Source: Neoceratodus forsteri (lineage: Eukaryota; Chordata; Ceratodontiformes; Ceratodontidae). From it: 64,000 bases of DNA. Below are positions 1 through 10,758 of the stretch, piece by piece (the first letter of the stretch is position 1; each line of letters starts with the position of its first letter). The position numbers and the translations under genes were made by a program. The stretch is taken from positions 466,362,001-466,426,000 of the forward strand of contig CM028136.1 of NCBI GenBank assembly GCA_016271365.2. The letters are read 5' to 3'. The notes under the pieces were generated by a model that had not been told where the DNA came from, did not search any database, and was given only the letters and a program-made list of their open reading frames with translations.

Positions 1-40
1 GCATACTGTCAGAATACAGCAAGACTTCATGTTGTTTGAA
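1..40 (-). repeat. Right-hand end of a DIRS element (DIRS-7/9 family)
   Basis: The first 40 bases match the right ends of the DIRS elements at 44480-44517 and 52735-52768, with the shared core agcaagacttcatg followed by gtttgaa. They are the outer edge of a 5' inverted terminal repeat of an element whose body lies left of the window. It ends at about position 40 in the same GAA that closes the other copies, and it abuts a different DIRS fragment, so it is probably a nested insertion. Confidence 0.75.
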
Positions 41-855
41 AATGCCAACCCCAACTGAAAGAGAGATAGGAGGTAGTCCAAAACAGACTTCTCAGGACAT
101 CACAGCGGACAGAGGTCGCAAGCTTGAGCCCAGAGACAAAACCGCCACCATTTCATGGCGTAAGTGGCGTGAGTGGATTGTTTCCTAGCCACCACCAGAA
201 TATCTGCAACCCCTTGTGAGACTCTGTGCCCAAGAACTGGCTATGTCTTTAGGAGCCAAGCATGCAGGTTCAGGGATTTGAGGTTCAGATGGACCAGGGA
301 ACAGGCCTCCTGGGACAGCAAATGCAAGCTGACCAGTAAGGGTAAGGGAGGTTCCTGAGCCAACTGGTGAAGCAGCAGAAACCAAATCTGTCTGGGCAAA
401 AAAGGCGCCACCAAGATCACTGGCGCCGGTTCTGACTGGAGTTTGAGAAGAACCCTCTGGATCAAAGGGAAGGGCGGGAAAGCGTAGAGGAACCTGCTCA
501 CCCAAGAGAGGAACAAAACACGTCCCGCCAGAAAACACCAGGCCCTGGATCTAGCGAGCAGAAATTGGGCAGTTTTGTGTTGTATGGGGATGCGAATAAG
601 TCTACGTCTGGTGCCCCCATCGTAGGAACAGGTCCTCTGTGACCTCTTGCAGCAATTCCCATTAGTGAACTCTGGCCTTTGACCGGCTTAGAAGGTCCAC
701 CACAGTGTTGTCCACACCGGGAACATGTACTGCAGTAATCGTGGTGCCGTGCTGCAGTGCCCAATCCCACACCCGCTTTGCTTCTCTGCAAAGGGAATAG
801 GAGTGCCTCCTTGCTTGTTGATGTAATACACCACCGAGGTATTGTCCGTTTTGTG
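41..855 (-). pseudogene. DIRS fragment: recombinase start, methyltransferase-like segment, RNase H
   Basis: Minus-strand DIRS coding remnant (DIRS-1). Reading in sense from 855 down, it shows the RNase H neighbourhood (the D-N-T codons near 845), then a segment with DVDLFAS and NTKLPNFCS near 600, then AFPPFPLIQRVL near 490-450 and LNLHAWLLKT near 245, which is the pol C-terminus. The start of a tyrosine recombinase follows from about 180 to 45. The frame changes between pieces, so it is not functional. Its left side is cut by another DIRS end at 40 and its right side runs into a TG microsatellite. No RT or gag is left. Confidence 0.8.
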
Positions 856-881
856 TTTGTGTATGTGTATGTGTATGTGTA

Positions 882-914
<33 letters not shown>
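850..914. repeat. (TG)n microsatellite inside a DIRS RNase H remnant
   Basis: TGTATG-type repeats grade into about 14 uninterrupted TG units. The repeat begins at the position where other DIRS copies encode the conserved RNase H D-N-T-T motif. It marks the right limit of recognisable DIRS-1 sequence. Confidence 0.95.
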
Positions 915-917
<3 letters not shown>

Positions 918-1676
918 ACAGGCACTGCTGTGCACAGCCATGCACTTAGACATATCAACGTAAGTGGCCTCATCTTGTAAAAGCTTCCCACCAGGCTGGG
1001 GTGTGCAAATCCTATTGCCCCCTATCAGGGGCAAGTCAATTTCCTTGAAGGGCAAATAAAAAAAGAGCTAATTTCATTGTAATGAATAAGTGCAAGTGAA
1101 AATTCAGCTACAGTCATAGCTGGATAAGTCCTCAAAGTTTTGACTTGAACACCCCTGCCACCAGGTCCTGATACTAACAGCTTACAGTTCAATGTATTAT
1201 GGCTCTATGAAGATACCCTCGAAGATGTTTAATACTAAAGTTGACTTTGATAAAACTTATTTGGCTAAAATGTTTAAGAAACAATTAGCCAAAATGCAGA
1301 AGAGTTTTCGACACTGCATCTTAAAGGAATGTTGTAAAGTAATTGGCGATATCATAGTGGACTTTTTTAAAATCACACTGTACTACCTTGGCCCTGCGCG
1401 AGTCTTCTGACACACAGCTCCTAATTTTGTACACACCAGGAAATGGAAGAGACATGCTAGCCATTGTCAGGCCAAATTACAATCCCTTTCCTCCCAGAGG
1501 AGACTACACACAAAATCTGAAACAGTATATCGGAAGATTCATGCAAGGATACAGTAGCCAATATGGCTTTAAAAAAAGCACACTGTGATATCTCAGATTA
1601 TCTTACAACATTCTTTTAAATGCAGCACTGTAACAAAAATAAAAAAATAAAAAATATCAATAAAAACACAATTTAC
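915..1676. other. AT-rich sequence, nothing recognised
   Basis: No transposon family or coding signature was recognised. Two short open frames (1192-1410 and 1388-1588) show no domain or splice context and look like chance. Probably intronic or intergenic. Confidence 0.5.
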
Positions 1677-1752
1677 CTGTAACTACTATGCTGCTCATGT
1701 TAGCATTCGGGCCGTTGAGTAGACTTCCAGAAAGAAGGTCGTCAGATCCTCT
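1677..1752 (-). CDS. Candidate internal exon of an unidentified host gene
   Basis: On the minus strand a 76-nt block is bounded by an acceptor (ttaattttcag) and a donor (GTTACAG then gtaaat). Only one of its three phases is open, and it reads RGSDDLLSGSLLNG followed by an Asn/Met/Ser/Val stretch, a composition like real protein. It holds several CpGs in otherwise AT-rich DNA. It is not part of any repeat seen here. I could not identify the parent gene, and no neighbouring exon was found in the window. The sequence shows the splice frame; calling it a host exon is inference. Confidence 0.45.
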
Positions 1753-3516
1753 CTGAAAATTAAAGATCAGGATTATTAAACCTAGGAACAGCTGTAAAAA
1801 AAACTTATCAATCAAAAGAAAAAAGTTGCTATTAAAACTTAGAAATTAGCAAATTAAGCCAGTCCAAATTATTAAATTCTTCAATAACTGTTTTTAGGTC
1901 TGAACATGAAACTATATTTTTCTGTTATTAGCAATGATGTCTTGATTTATTTTTAAAGAGCTGCTAATGCTTCAAGAAAAAACTTTGAAAACAATTTTAT
2001 ATTTACGCAAAATTCAGTTTGTAGGTCGCATCTCCTGAAGATTGAGTTATGTACTAAATAAATCTGCACAAAAACAGGTTTTGCACAAAAACAGGTTTCA
2101 CCCTTTGAATTTATCTGCCCTTGCAGTTTATTCACTATCAGAATTCATAATCATTTTGGGGCATCACAATTTGTTTCCAAGGAAATGTCATCGTCATGTC
2201 ACAACAGCCACAAGCATATTATGATCTTATATGAGGAATAAGCAACAGGAGCACACAAACTCCTCAGTAACTGGAGTGACATAGGGGGCAAATGTCAGTA
2301 AGCATAGGCAAACCAGAAGCAATAAAATTCTCAAATAGCATTTTATTATCAATTAAAAAAAAAAAAAAGTGTGCAGGATAACTCTTACACAGGCAGTTCA
2401 AACAAAAGTCCTTCATCTGAGTTCACCTCCAAACCTGAACACTGCTCTCTTTATAAGGTGTCTTTGCCTGACCGTTTTTTAACTCTGCATCCTATACTTA
2501 CGGTTTCTCACAAAAATGTAACAAAATAGAACATGTCTACTAGGGCTGATCTCCTGTTGACAATTCTGATAACAAGCTTGTGAAGGTCAAAAGGTTTCTC
2601 AGGGCCAACTCTGTGTGTTAAAGCTTGCTATCTTTTCTAAGATACCCAAAGGACTTTCTGTAATATTTTAACAATATAATCATACACATTTGCAAACCAA
2701 GGGATCCCAATTTCACTTAAGGATTCACCTGTATTTTATTAACCCCAGAGAAGCAAAGACAGAATGAACAGAAAAAGCAAGTGAATGAAGGGAGCTAGTT
2801 GGGGGGTATGGGACCAGAGCTTAGTTTAGTTTATTGTTCTAGGAATTACTACCTTTGAGCCAGAGGCTCTTTTACAAAGGTTCCACGTCAATTAGGTACA
2901 GTACAAAAGGTTACATAGATAACACAACAATTTGTGTTGTGTCAAGAGCAAGAAAACAAATACATATCAAATAATTTGTGCAAAAGAACATGAGATATCA
3001 ATAATCACATTATTATTACAAGAAAGAGGTCATGCCAGATTAGTGGCCAGTTCCTTGGTGCCAAGAGACAGGAGAAAACAAAACAGATCCTTGCTTGTAA
3101 CTCTCTGCATAACAATGGTACAGGGTCTTACGCAACCCTGTCACAAGGAATACATGACTCTAAAGCAATAAAGACTGCTTCTGCGTATAAATTATCTCAG
3201 GAATAGATAATGCAGAGGAGAAATACATACAGAATACTGGATGGGCAAGTATGCAGAACCAGTGTGTTCTGCCACAGAGGGATTCAGATTCCCTCTGACC
3301 TCGAGAACAAAGCTTGAGGTCCATGGGAATCAGAACCCCTTTCTCTTGAGAGGTCCATGGGAATCAGAACTCTGAGGGGGCAACACACGCTGGTTGTGCA
3401 TAGAGTTGCTCATCCTGTATTTTTTTTATAGTGTACAGTACTGTGTGAAAACTGTGTTTTGTTGAGTTCTTTTTCTTTCAAAATGAAACTGACTCATGCA
3501 GTCTCTAGAGGTTCTA
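1753..3516. other. AT-rich intron-like sequence, nothing recognised
   Basis: Low-complexity A/T runs (for example 2355-2367) and no recognised repeat family, RNA gene or coding region. Short open frames at 2932-3171 and similar lack any domain signature. Confidence 0.5.
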
Positions 3517-3553
3517 GAATGCTGTTCTACCACAGTAGGGTAGAACAGCATTC
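3517..3553. repeat. Perfect 15-bp inverted repeat (hairpin) with nearby third arm
   Basis: GAATGCTGTTCTACC (3517-3531) is followed after 7 bases by its exact complement (3539-3553). A third copy, ggtagaacagcatt, lies at about 3571-3584 in the orientation of the right arm. It may be a small fold-back repeat; no function can be assigned. Confidence 0.8.
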
Positions 3554-3639
3554 CATGACCTTGGAACTGTGGTAGAACAGCATTTTGAAAGGGATGGAAT
3601 TCTATACAGAACAACACTCCACTATACACTATAAAGCTC

Positions 3640-4175
3640 AACTGAAGTGTAAAGTTCTGGAGACCATACCTACGTAAGGACATAGGGTAGAGAAGGTTCA
3701 GAGGAGGGCAACAAAGATGGTGCATGGATTGCATCACAAGTCCTATGAAGACAGGTTGAAGGAACTGAACATGTACTCCCTGGAGGAGAGGAGGGAGAGA
3801 GGGGATATGATAGAGACATACAAGTATCTTACAGGGAGGAACAGGGTGCAGGAAAACACTATTTTTAGCGAAAAAGATGTTCCAGGACTAGGGGCATGGG
3901 ATGAAGTTGGAGGAGGGGCGATTCAGAGAAACATGAGAAAGAATTTCTTCACAGAGCAGGTGGTGGACAAGTGGAACACCCTGCCAGAGGAAGTGGTGGG
4001 GCTGAGACAATCACGGGATTTAAGAATGCATGGGATAGACATAAAGGAATTCTGGAGGTCAGGGGTAAGGGGCAACAGACTTCTAGGAAAACAAACTGAA
4101 CTTACAAGCTCAAATGAGCAGACTGGGTGGGCCATAGGCCCTTATCTGCCGACACTGTCTATGTATCTATGAATT
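3640..4175 (+). pseudogene. CR1-like LINE, 3' end of the reverse transcriptase gene
   Basis: Plus-strand remnant of the C-terminal part of a CR1-type LINE ORF2. Visible segments include an ATKMVHGL-like stretch, YEDRLKELNMYSLEERRERG and FFTEQVVDKWNTLPEEVV, the characteristic C-terminal block of CR1-clade reverse transcriptases. The upstream part (3640-3715) is in another frame, so it is broken. It ends in a short tail with tatctgccgac and ctatgtatctatg, which resembles the end of the CR1 copy at 46273-46718. The 5' two-thirds of the element is absent, as usual for truncated LINE copies. Confidence 0.85.
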
Positions 4176-4590
4176 ATAAGATGTGTTAAGATGGCTGCCA
4201 CAAATACTGTTCTCTGACTGGGAAAAAAAAAAACAAGACACCAGCCATGCCTATACATTAGACACGGTACTGCTTTTAAGATAAATGTTTCCATACCAGC
4301 CTGTTTTAGAACTGCAGTAACAGGGCACTACGTTCGCTGGGAGACACGCTCCTCCAGCACATGCTGAGAAGAATCTGGCTTTCGACTTTGTGACTCGGCA
4401 CACAGCAGAGTGCCTGTATTTCCCCAACTACCACCACCCCCGCCTTTGTGGATTACTGACCACATTATAAAATGTTATTTAAAGAGCTAGTGTGCCGTCT
4501 GGAATCAATAGCAATTTTCTGATATAGTCAGCTATTACTCCCTATATCCGAAGTGTTTTTTTCTGCTTGCTAATTAGTACTGGGGACACG
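4176..4590. other. Unassigned sequence between a LINE tail and a fold-back repeat
   Basis: No coding or repeat signature recognised. Confidence 0.4.
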
Positions 4591-4938
4591 TGTGGAGCAG
4601 CACTCTGTCTAGAAGCTAAAAAACTTCAGTTCTGTTCCTCCCACTATATCAACAACACTGAGACCACAATGACTGTGACATCATTAGTAAGTAGTAACCA
4701 AGGAGAACCATTTCTCACTGCCAGATTTTTTTTCTTTAACATGAAGCAGCAGGGATTGGCTCTTCTTGGTTACTAGTGATGTCACAATTGCCTGCATTTT
4801 GATTTGTAACTTGTGGAAATCACTGCTCAGGCTGCAAAGGTTGTGGCGCCTCAATGTCTTTGAGTACATTTCTGATGATGTAATGGGAGGAACAGAACTG
4901 ATGTTTTTTAAGCCTCCAAACAGACTGCTGCTCCACAC
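4591..4938. mobile_element. Fold-back (MITE-like) element with long inverted repeats
   Basis: The left arm starts TGTGGAGCAGCA and the right arm ends TGCTGCTCCACA. The arms stay complementary, with indels, for over 100 bases; matching stretches include cagttctgttcctccca in the left arm and its complement near 4890. No transposase is encoded. The palindromic build and absence of coding suggest a non-autonomous DNA transposon. The superfamily cannot be assigned because the target duplication is unclear. Confidence 0.7.
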
Positions 4939-4959
4939 ATCAGCCCATTACTGCCAGGT

Positions 4960-5715
4960 GGAAAATCTTCTAATTAGCAAACAGAAAAGAACTGGTACAA
5001 CAACCCACAAGAGACAAGGCTATCCTAGATCTAGAACTGACCAACAGGGAAAGGATCACATATCTCCAGGTAGAAGGTCACCTGGGAGCCAGTGACCATC
5101 ACATTGTATGGTTCCATTGGGCCACTACAACTAAATCACCCCATTCCAAGGCAAAAATATGGGACTTCAGAGGAGCTGACTTTGATAAGATGGCTAACAG
5201 AGTTGAGCTAGCCCTGGCAAAAAGAAATACAGGTGAGAGGGTACAGGCAAAGTAGGCAAGCATTAAGGATGCAATACTTAAAAAGCAACATCCCACTGTG
5301 CTAGAGATAAAAGGAAGTGCAAAAGAAGAAGGAAACCACTTTGGTTCTCAAGAACAGTAGCAGAAAAGGTCAGAGCCAAAAGGCTGGACTTCAGGAAATA
5401 TAAGAGAACACAGCGGGATGAAGATAGGGAGGCATATCAAACTTCCCTAAGGGAAGCAAGGGAGGCAGTAAGGCAGGCAAAGGCCCAAACCAAGAAAACA
5501 CTAGCACAAACAGTAAAAGAAGGTGACAAGACTTTCTATAGATACAGTAGTGAAAGGAGAAAGTCCAGAGGGAGTATTGCTAAGATCAAAGGAGATAAGG
5601 GGGCATGTGAGGAGGAGGACCATGTAAAAGCATCTATCCTAAATAGATACTTTGCAAAAAACGACAGTCGGATCAGCGACAAAAAAAAAGGTGCAGAAGA
5701 ATTTGTAAATGGGCA
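4960..5715 (+). pseudogene. CR1-like LINE fragment: endonuclease end and EN-RT linker
   Basis: The plus-strand frames read PTRDKAILDLELTNRE, then VEGHLGASDHHIV near 5075-5110, the C-terminal SDH block of the LINE apurinic-type endonuclease. The basic linker that precedes the reverse transcriptase follows (EAYQTSLREAREAVRQAKA near 5430-5490 and DKTFYRYSSERRKSRGS near 5530-5580). Several frameshifts and stops break it. It stops abruptly where DIRS-2 begins, so the RT domain is missing. The LINE tail at 3640-4175 is upstream and in the same orientation, so the two are separate insertions or a rearranged copy. Confidence 0.8.
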
Positions 5716-5774
5716 CTTTCTCATCCAGCAATAAAGGATAACACTCACATGCAACAGGATATCTTGGGGGTGGG

Positions 5775-5885
5775 GGGAGTATACCTGCTGCAAGAGCTTC
5801 TCTCGAAGATCTACTCTTACGGTAAGTTCTTACGTAACTATACTATCTTACTTCCGACAGTCAGCTCTTGCAGCAGGTAACACAT
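5775..5885 (-). repeat. Internal complementary region (ICR) of DIRS-2
   Basis: It contains two adjacent inverted segments: acctgctgcaagagcttctctcgaag at about 5784, and gacagtcagctcttgcagcaggt at about 5856. The second half is complementary to the right terminus at 36490-36545. A donor-like ACG/gtaagt lies at 5819-5827 and a CAG at 5871-5873. In the DIRS family this region templates the joining of element ends. Confidence 0.75.
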
Positions 5886-5970
5886 ATAGGACTGAGTCCT
5901 GAGCAGTATAAACTTAAGACAACTATCCTGGGTGGAAGGAGAAGGGAAGAGAGGGAAGGAAGGGATCCCT

Positions 5971-6437
5971 TTATGAGATAACACCCTGCAGCACAGCCAG
6001 GCCAAACCCTGCTCTATGCCTTGATGCAATATCCAGGCTGTAGAGCTTGATGAATGTGTGGACTGTATGCCATGTGGCCGCTGCGCAAATGTCCAGAGCA
6101 GAGACATTCTTCAGACCTGCAAAAGAGGCAGCAACACCTCTTGTTGAATGAACCCGTATTGGTGCCGATAGGGGTTTTGCGTATTTCTGGTAGCAGTAAG
6201 TGATGCAATGCACCAGCCAACACAGGGCCTGCTTGCCTACAGGGCAACCTAAAGGCCGAAAGGCAAAGGAAACAAAAAGTTGATCAGACTTCCTGGTTTT
6301 GGACAGGTAATATCGCAAGGCACAATGAACATCCAAAGTATGGAGAAGAGCCTCACCCTTATTGGAATGGTTTGGATAATAAATCAGAAGTTGAACGTCC
6401 TGGTTTAACGTTATCTCAGAAACCACCTTGGGAAGAA
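5971..6437 (-). pseudogene. DIRS-2 tyrosine recombinase, C-terminal catalytic part
   Basis: Integrase-type tyrosine recombinase that would join a circular DNA copy into the genome. The fragment runs from LPKVVSE to its stop at 5971 and holds the H-x-x-R box in HSTRGVAAS, followed by ICAAATW and HTFIKLYSLD with the candidate nucleophilic Tyr. The protein's N-terminal half lies 18 kb away at 24426-24923 because DIRS-3 inserted between them. This half is open with both catalytic boxes present, so inactivation here is by insertion rather than decay. Confidence 0.85.
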
Positions 6438-6640
6438 AGAAAAAATTACTTACCATAGTAATCTTTCTTCCCAGTGATGCTCAGATATTCATAACTTTTT
6501 GCAGCAAGCCTGGAGGATTGGACTGCCCGGAGAGATGAACAAATGCAAATGAGTAGAATTCTTTGCACATGAGCATCTTTCAAATACTGCCACTACCGAC
6601 TGTAGTGTTCCAGGCTTCTCACAAATCTGAAGAGGTTAGA
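6438..6640 (-). repeat. DIRS-3 left (sense 3') inverted terminal repeat
   Basis: Complementary to 24245-24425 with few mismatches. It begins attacttaccatagtaat, which in sense is a donor-like atggtaagtaat at the very end of the element. Confidence 0.85.
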
Positions 6641-6924
6641 AATCAGGCATTAGGAGACTAATGCAACTTTAACATTTTCTAAACAAAAGGAGGGGTTATC
6701 CCTAATTAAAGCATGGAATTTAACAGAAAAAAAATCCAAAGGGAAGAGAATAACATTTGACCAAACCACATCAAAGAAAACTCCAAAAGGAGAACACATT
6801 GAAAAAACCCTGTTTTAAAATGATTAAAAACAGAAAATATGCAACAAAACAACATGGCTTGGTGGCACCAGCATGCAGAGTGCAGAGGCTGAAGTTCTGG
6901 AAGAGGAGGAAGGGAGGGAAGTTA
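6641..6924. other. DIRS-3 spacer between 3' terminal repeat and ICR
   Basis: A non-coding, A-rich stretch that belongs to the element, by analogy with DIRS-7 and DIRS-9, which have spacers of similar length at the same place. Confidence 0.6.
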
Positions 6925-7040
6925 TGAATATCTGAGCATCACTGGGAAGAAAGAATATCACTATGGTAAGTATTTTTTTCTTCTAACCCCGGTAATGCTT
7001 AGGATATTCATAACTTTATGCAGACTACCAAGCAGTACCA
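6925..7040 (-). repeat. DIRS-3 internal complementary region
   Basis: The first half (agttatgaatatctgagcat, then actgggaagaaag) is complementary to the left outer end at about 6470. The second half (ggtaatgcttaggatattca, then taactttatgcag) is complementary to the right outer end at about 24390-24415. The join between halves mirrors the joined element ends. A donor-like atg/gtaagta is at 6966 and CAG at 7021-7023. Confidence 0.85.
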
Positions 7041-7059
7041 CTGGAGGTGGGCACAGAAC

Positions 7060-8050
7060 TTATTTTGGAAGCAGACTCTGCAGGACTGCTGTGCCAAACC
7101 TAGCATCATTTCTGAACAGAATGTCTAAATTGTAATGCTTTGTAAAGGTGTGTACTGTTTTCCAGGTAGCTGCTTTGCAAATGTCCACCAAGGGAACCTC
7201 CCCAGCAGCTGCGAGAGTGGCCGCAGTCCCTCTTGTAGAATGCTCCCTCAACCCGGTTGGGGGCTCTTTACCTGCTTTAGTGTAGCAGAATTGGATACAC
7301 TGGATTATCTATCTAGAAATGGATCTTTTCGAGGCTGGTTTACCCTTTCCTACATCCCCATATGTAAGGAATAGTTGTTTTCTATCCTTTATATGGTCTT
7401 TAGTGGTTGTCATGTAATAGCTGATGGCCCTTTTCACATCCAGACAGTTCACCAGAACTGGTATGGTCTGTGAAAAAGACAGGTAGAGTGAGTGACTGGT
7501 TCAGAGGAAAGTCTGAAGCCACTTTAGGAAGAAACTGTCTGTTCTGAAGACTACTTTATCTCTGTGAAATGAGTTTTGATCAATGCAGAGAACCTGGAGC
7601 TCGCTCATTCTTCTTGCAGAAGTAATAGTTACTAGAAAAACTATTTTCCAAGTAACATATTTCAGATGGGCAGTAGCCATGGGCTCAAAAGGAGGGCCCA
7701 TGAGCTTGGCTATACACACGTTCAGATCCCAAGCAGGCACTGGTGCTCTATAAGGTGGGTGGAAATGCATCAACCCCTTAAAAAATCTTTTGAAAACGTT
7801 GTCTGATGCCACTGACACCTTTGTCCATGCAGAAAGGTAGGCAGATACTGCTGCTAGATGAACCTTTAGGGAACTGGGCTGCAACCCTGTGAATGCAAAT
7901 GAGTGAGATAGTCTAAGACAACAGAAACTCCAGCCTTATTTGGTGCAAGGTCCATACTTTAACGCCAGAGAGAAAATATCTTCCATTTGGAGAAATACAT
8001 TTTCTTTGTAGAAGGTTTTCTATAACTTTTTAAAATATTTAAGGCAGCAT
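7060..8050 (-). pseudogene. DIRS-3 tyrosine recombinase
   Basis: The sense reading from 8050 to 7060 covers the N-terminal core-binding part (SLKVHLAAVSAYLSAW near 7880-7830), the first catalytic Arg box (SARRMSELQVL near 7600), then HSTRGTAATLAA with the H-x-x-R box and CKAATWKTVHTFTKHYNLD carrying the likely nucleophilic Tyr near 7140-7200. The stop is at 7060. Frame changes near 7500 and an in-frame stop in the QCIQFCY region near 7300 break it. All catalytic residues remain visible, so decay is moderate. Confidence 0.85.
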
Positions 8051-8074
8051 CTGAAAGATTTAAATCTGTATACT

Positions 8075-9880
8075 CTACAACTTCTCAAGAGCCATGCTTT
8101 GAGATGCAGGGACTTGAGATTCGGGTACAACAATGTTCCCTGATTGGAGGTCAGGAGATTGTGCCCGAGAGGCAATTGTATTGGTTTGCTGACAGACATG
8201 GAGAGCAGAAGACAGTACCGTGGCCACCTTGGCCAGTCTGGAGCCATCAAGATCAGAGATGCTGAGAGGGATCTTAGCTTCAGTAATACCCTGAAAACCA
8301 GAGGGAATGGAGGAAAGGCATACAGGTGCCTGCCTGACCAATCCAGAGCCAGGGCATCCAGAGGGACTGTGCCCTGAGCTGGAGGTCTGCAGCAATACTG
8401 AGGTAGCTGGTGGTTCTGGTGGGATGTGGACAAGTCCATCTCTGGAGTGCCCCACCTCCTGAAAATAACCTGTACCACTTGCTTGTTTAGGGTCCATTTG
8501 AGATGGGCCTTGTTGATGCAACTTAGTGCATCTGCCAAGGTATTATCCTTTCCTGGCAAATGGATTGCCTGTAAAGATATCTTCAAAGAGTACGCCACAG
8601 TCCAAATTTTCATGGTCTCTGTGCAAAGGAGGCCTGATCTGGTGCCTCCCTGCTCGTTTATGTAGTACATTGTGGTGGTATTGTCTGTTCTGATCTGTAC
8701 CACCCTTCCCAATACCAGTGAAGAGAAAGCCTTTAAGGCTAGGAGAACTGCTCTCAGCTCCAGTAAATTTATGTGCTGAAGGGACTCTGCTGCTGACCAA
8801 GTACCCAGAGTTCTGTGTTTCCGTAAGTGGGTGCCCCAGCCCAAAAGGGATGCATCTGTTGTGAGGACCAGAGAGGGATTCTCTCTCTGCAGAGGAACTC
8901 CTTGCCTTAGATTGGATTCCTCCTCCCACCACAAGAGGGCCCTTAACAGTGCCCTTGTCACGGGAATACGTTTTGAAAAAGGGTCTCTCTTTTGACTCCA
9001 GTGAGTCCTGAGGTGAAACTGGATGTCCCTCATGTGAAACCTGGATCTCTGCACTGTGCCTGTGGATGCAGCCACATGACCGAGTAGCTGCAGAAACTAT
9101 CTTGCAGTTTTTGACTTGTGCAGACTAAAGGAATTTACTATTGACTGAAGACTCTGCACCCTAAGGGTAAAAAGGCTCTGTCCTGAAGTGTGTTGATTTC
9201 TGCCCCTACGAACTGCAAAATTTGAGCTGGAGTTAGAACAGATTTCTTTTGGTTTATTATGAACCCCAGGGACTCCGGGGGGTGCTGGGTGATTCTTAGG
9301 TAATTCCTTACTTGGACTGGTGACTTGCCCACTACCAACCAGTCGTCCAGGTATGGGAAGACGGTCACCCCCTGTCTTCGAAAATATGCCACCACAGCTC
9401 CTAGGCATTTTGTAAATACCCTTGGTGCTGAAGAGAGGCCGAAGGGAAGAGGTGAAAACTGGTAATGACCCGAAGGGAGCCTGAATCTGAGATAATTTCC
9501 GTACAATTCCTTTATGGGGATGTGGAAACAATGCCTTTCAAATCCAGTGATGCCAGCCAGTCCCCTTTTTGGATTGTTGACAATATCTCAGCCAGAGTTA
9601 CCATTCTGAACTTTGATTTTTTCAGATGCTTGTTTAAAGCTCTGAGATGCAATATTGACCGCCACTCCCCACTTTTCTTTGTTGTTAGGAAGTATCTGGA
9701 GTAAAAACCTCTTCCTCTCAGGGTGGTAGGAACTGATTCCACTGCTCTGAGCTGTAACAATTTCTGTACCTCTGCTTCTAGTAGTGTTCTCTCTGCTAGA
9801 GGAGGTGAGCAGTAAACCATGGAGGAAATGATTTGAAATCCAGAGACAGACCCTGACTCACTACCCCCAGGACCCACTTG
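8075..9880 (-). pseudogene. DIRS-3 pol: reverse transcriptase, RNase H, methyltransferase-like segment
   Basis: RT N-terminus near 9877-9512 (FYSRYFLTTKKSGEWRSIL, FRMVTLAEIL, DWLASLDLKG), RT core at 9506-9138 with LPFGLSSAPRVFTK and the intact catalytic box FPYLDDWLVVG (about 9365-9335). RNase H at 9075-8540 shows LTTDASLLGWGTH, LLELRAVLLALK and TDNTTTMYYINEQGG. The C-terminal segment has LYAFPPFPLVFRVLLK and ILMAPDWPRW (about 8320-8220), where DIRS elements carry a Dam-like methyltransferase domain. A frameshift separates the two RT pieces near 9510, and the RNase H/methyltransferase reading frame is open for 351 codons (8020-9075). The best-preserved pol of the nested set. Confidence 0.88.
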
Positions 9881-10108
9881 TCTGTGGTGATGCTTAGCCG
9901 AGCCTGGAGGAAGTGGGACAGTCTGCCTCCGACAGGGAGGGAGGAGACAGCCTGAGCCTCAGGGATTTTGCTTCGACTGGGGCTGAGGTTGGGCCTGAGA
10001 GCCCCTCCTGGTGCCCCTTCTACCCCTACCCCTACACCTAGAGTATCCCTGCTGTGAATACTGCTGGTACTGGGGCACAGCTACTGGTTGGAAAAAGGGT
10101 CCGGTCAT
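9880..10108 (-). pseudogene. DIRS-3 gag C-terminus (Arg/Gly-rich)
   Basis: The sense translation reads FFQPVAVPQYQQYSQQGYSR, then an RGRGRRGTRRG-like basic tail, a nucleic-acid-binding composition typical of retroelement gag C-termini. It continues the gag that stops at 22347 on the other side of the DIRS-4/5 insertion (…GRGAEKG). Confidence 0.75.
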
Positions 10109-10109
10109 A

Positions 10110-10758
10110 AAATACAGGTTACTCACCTGTAACAGGAGTTCTAGGAATGGTATATGTTATTCATCCACACTGTCTGGCAGGTATCCTTGCTGCTTTAAAT
10201 CTTGCCGGAAGGTCTTCAAGCTGGCTCCTCCCACCCACCCGGGTGGTAAAACTCTCAGCTCCGCCCCATGACGCTTAGATCTGGCCAGCTGGAAGCTCAG
10301 GTTGTGCGTCAGGCCGGGAGGTCAGGTGGGACAGATGGATGAACAACATATACCATTCCTAGAACTCCTGTTACAGGTGAGTAACCTGTATTTTTAGGGA
10401 CATGGATATGTTGTTCATCCACACTGTCTGGCAGACTCCTAGCAGTTCTCTGGGAGGAGGGAGGCAAGGCGCACACCCCCAATACTTTTTGGGAAAGAGA
10501 GACTGGAGAACAGAGGCCCCAAAACCAGCATCCCGGCGTGACTCAAGGTTGATGTGGTAATGGGTGATGGAGGTGTGTGCTGACTTCCAGGTAGCAGCCC
10601 TGCAAATTTCCTGGATAGGGACGTCCCTAGAAGCAGCCACCGATGCAGCAGTATGTCGGGTAGAATGAGCTCTTATCCCTCTGGGAGGCTCCATGCCCGC
10701 CAACTTACAGCAGAGATCTATGCAGGAGGTGACCCACCTGCCTATCGTCCGCTTGGCT
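10110..10758 (-). mobile_element. Truncated DIRS-4-type left end: terminal repeat, ICR, recombinase C-terminus
   Basis: The outer repeat starts ttactcacctgtaacagg at 10124, followed by the inverted copy of the DIRS-5 right end (tgtctggcaggtatccttg, then cttgccggaaggtcttcaag). The ICR is at 10335-10440, and the recombinase C-terminus is at 10497-10703 with an intact HSTRHTAAS and THYHINLESRRDAG. It stops at 10758 in mid-gene, where duplicated DIRS-3 sequence begins. This is the least decayed recombinase end of this family in the window. Confidence 0.82.

Larger units (their letters stand above)
9804..10758. repeat. Tandem duplication, copy 1 (about 955 bp)
   Basis: Contains DIRS-3 RT/gag sequence (9804-10108) plus the left end of a DIRS-4-type element (10110-10758). 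The same two-part sequence recurs at 10759-11720, with gtgagcagtaaacc at the start of both. Copies differ at scattered positions and small indels. Confidence 0.85.

Noticed and set aside
498..1055. Open frames with His-Thr repeats
   Set aside because: The His-Thr run is the (TG)n microsatellite read on the minus strand; only the flanking part is DIRS-derived.
1192..1588. Two overlapping short open frames as a host gene
   Set aside because: No domain, no splice borders, and ordinary AT-rich composition.
3517..3584. MicroRNA precursor
   Set aside because: A 15-bp stem is too short, and the third arm suggests a repeat.
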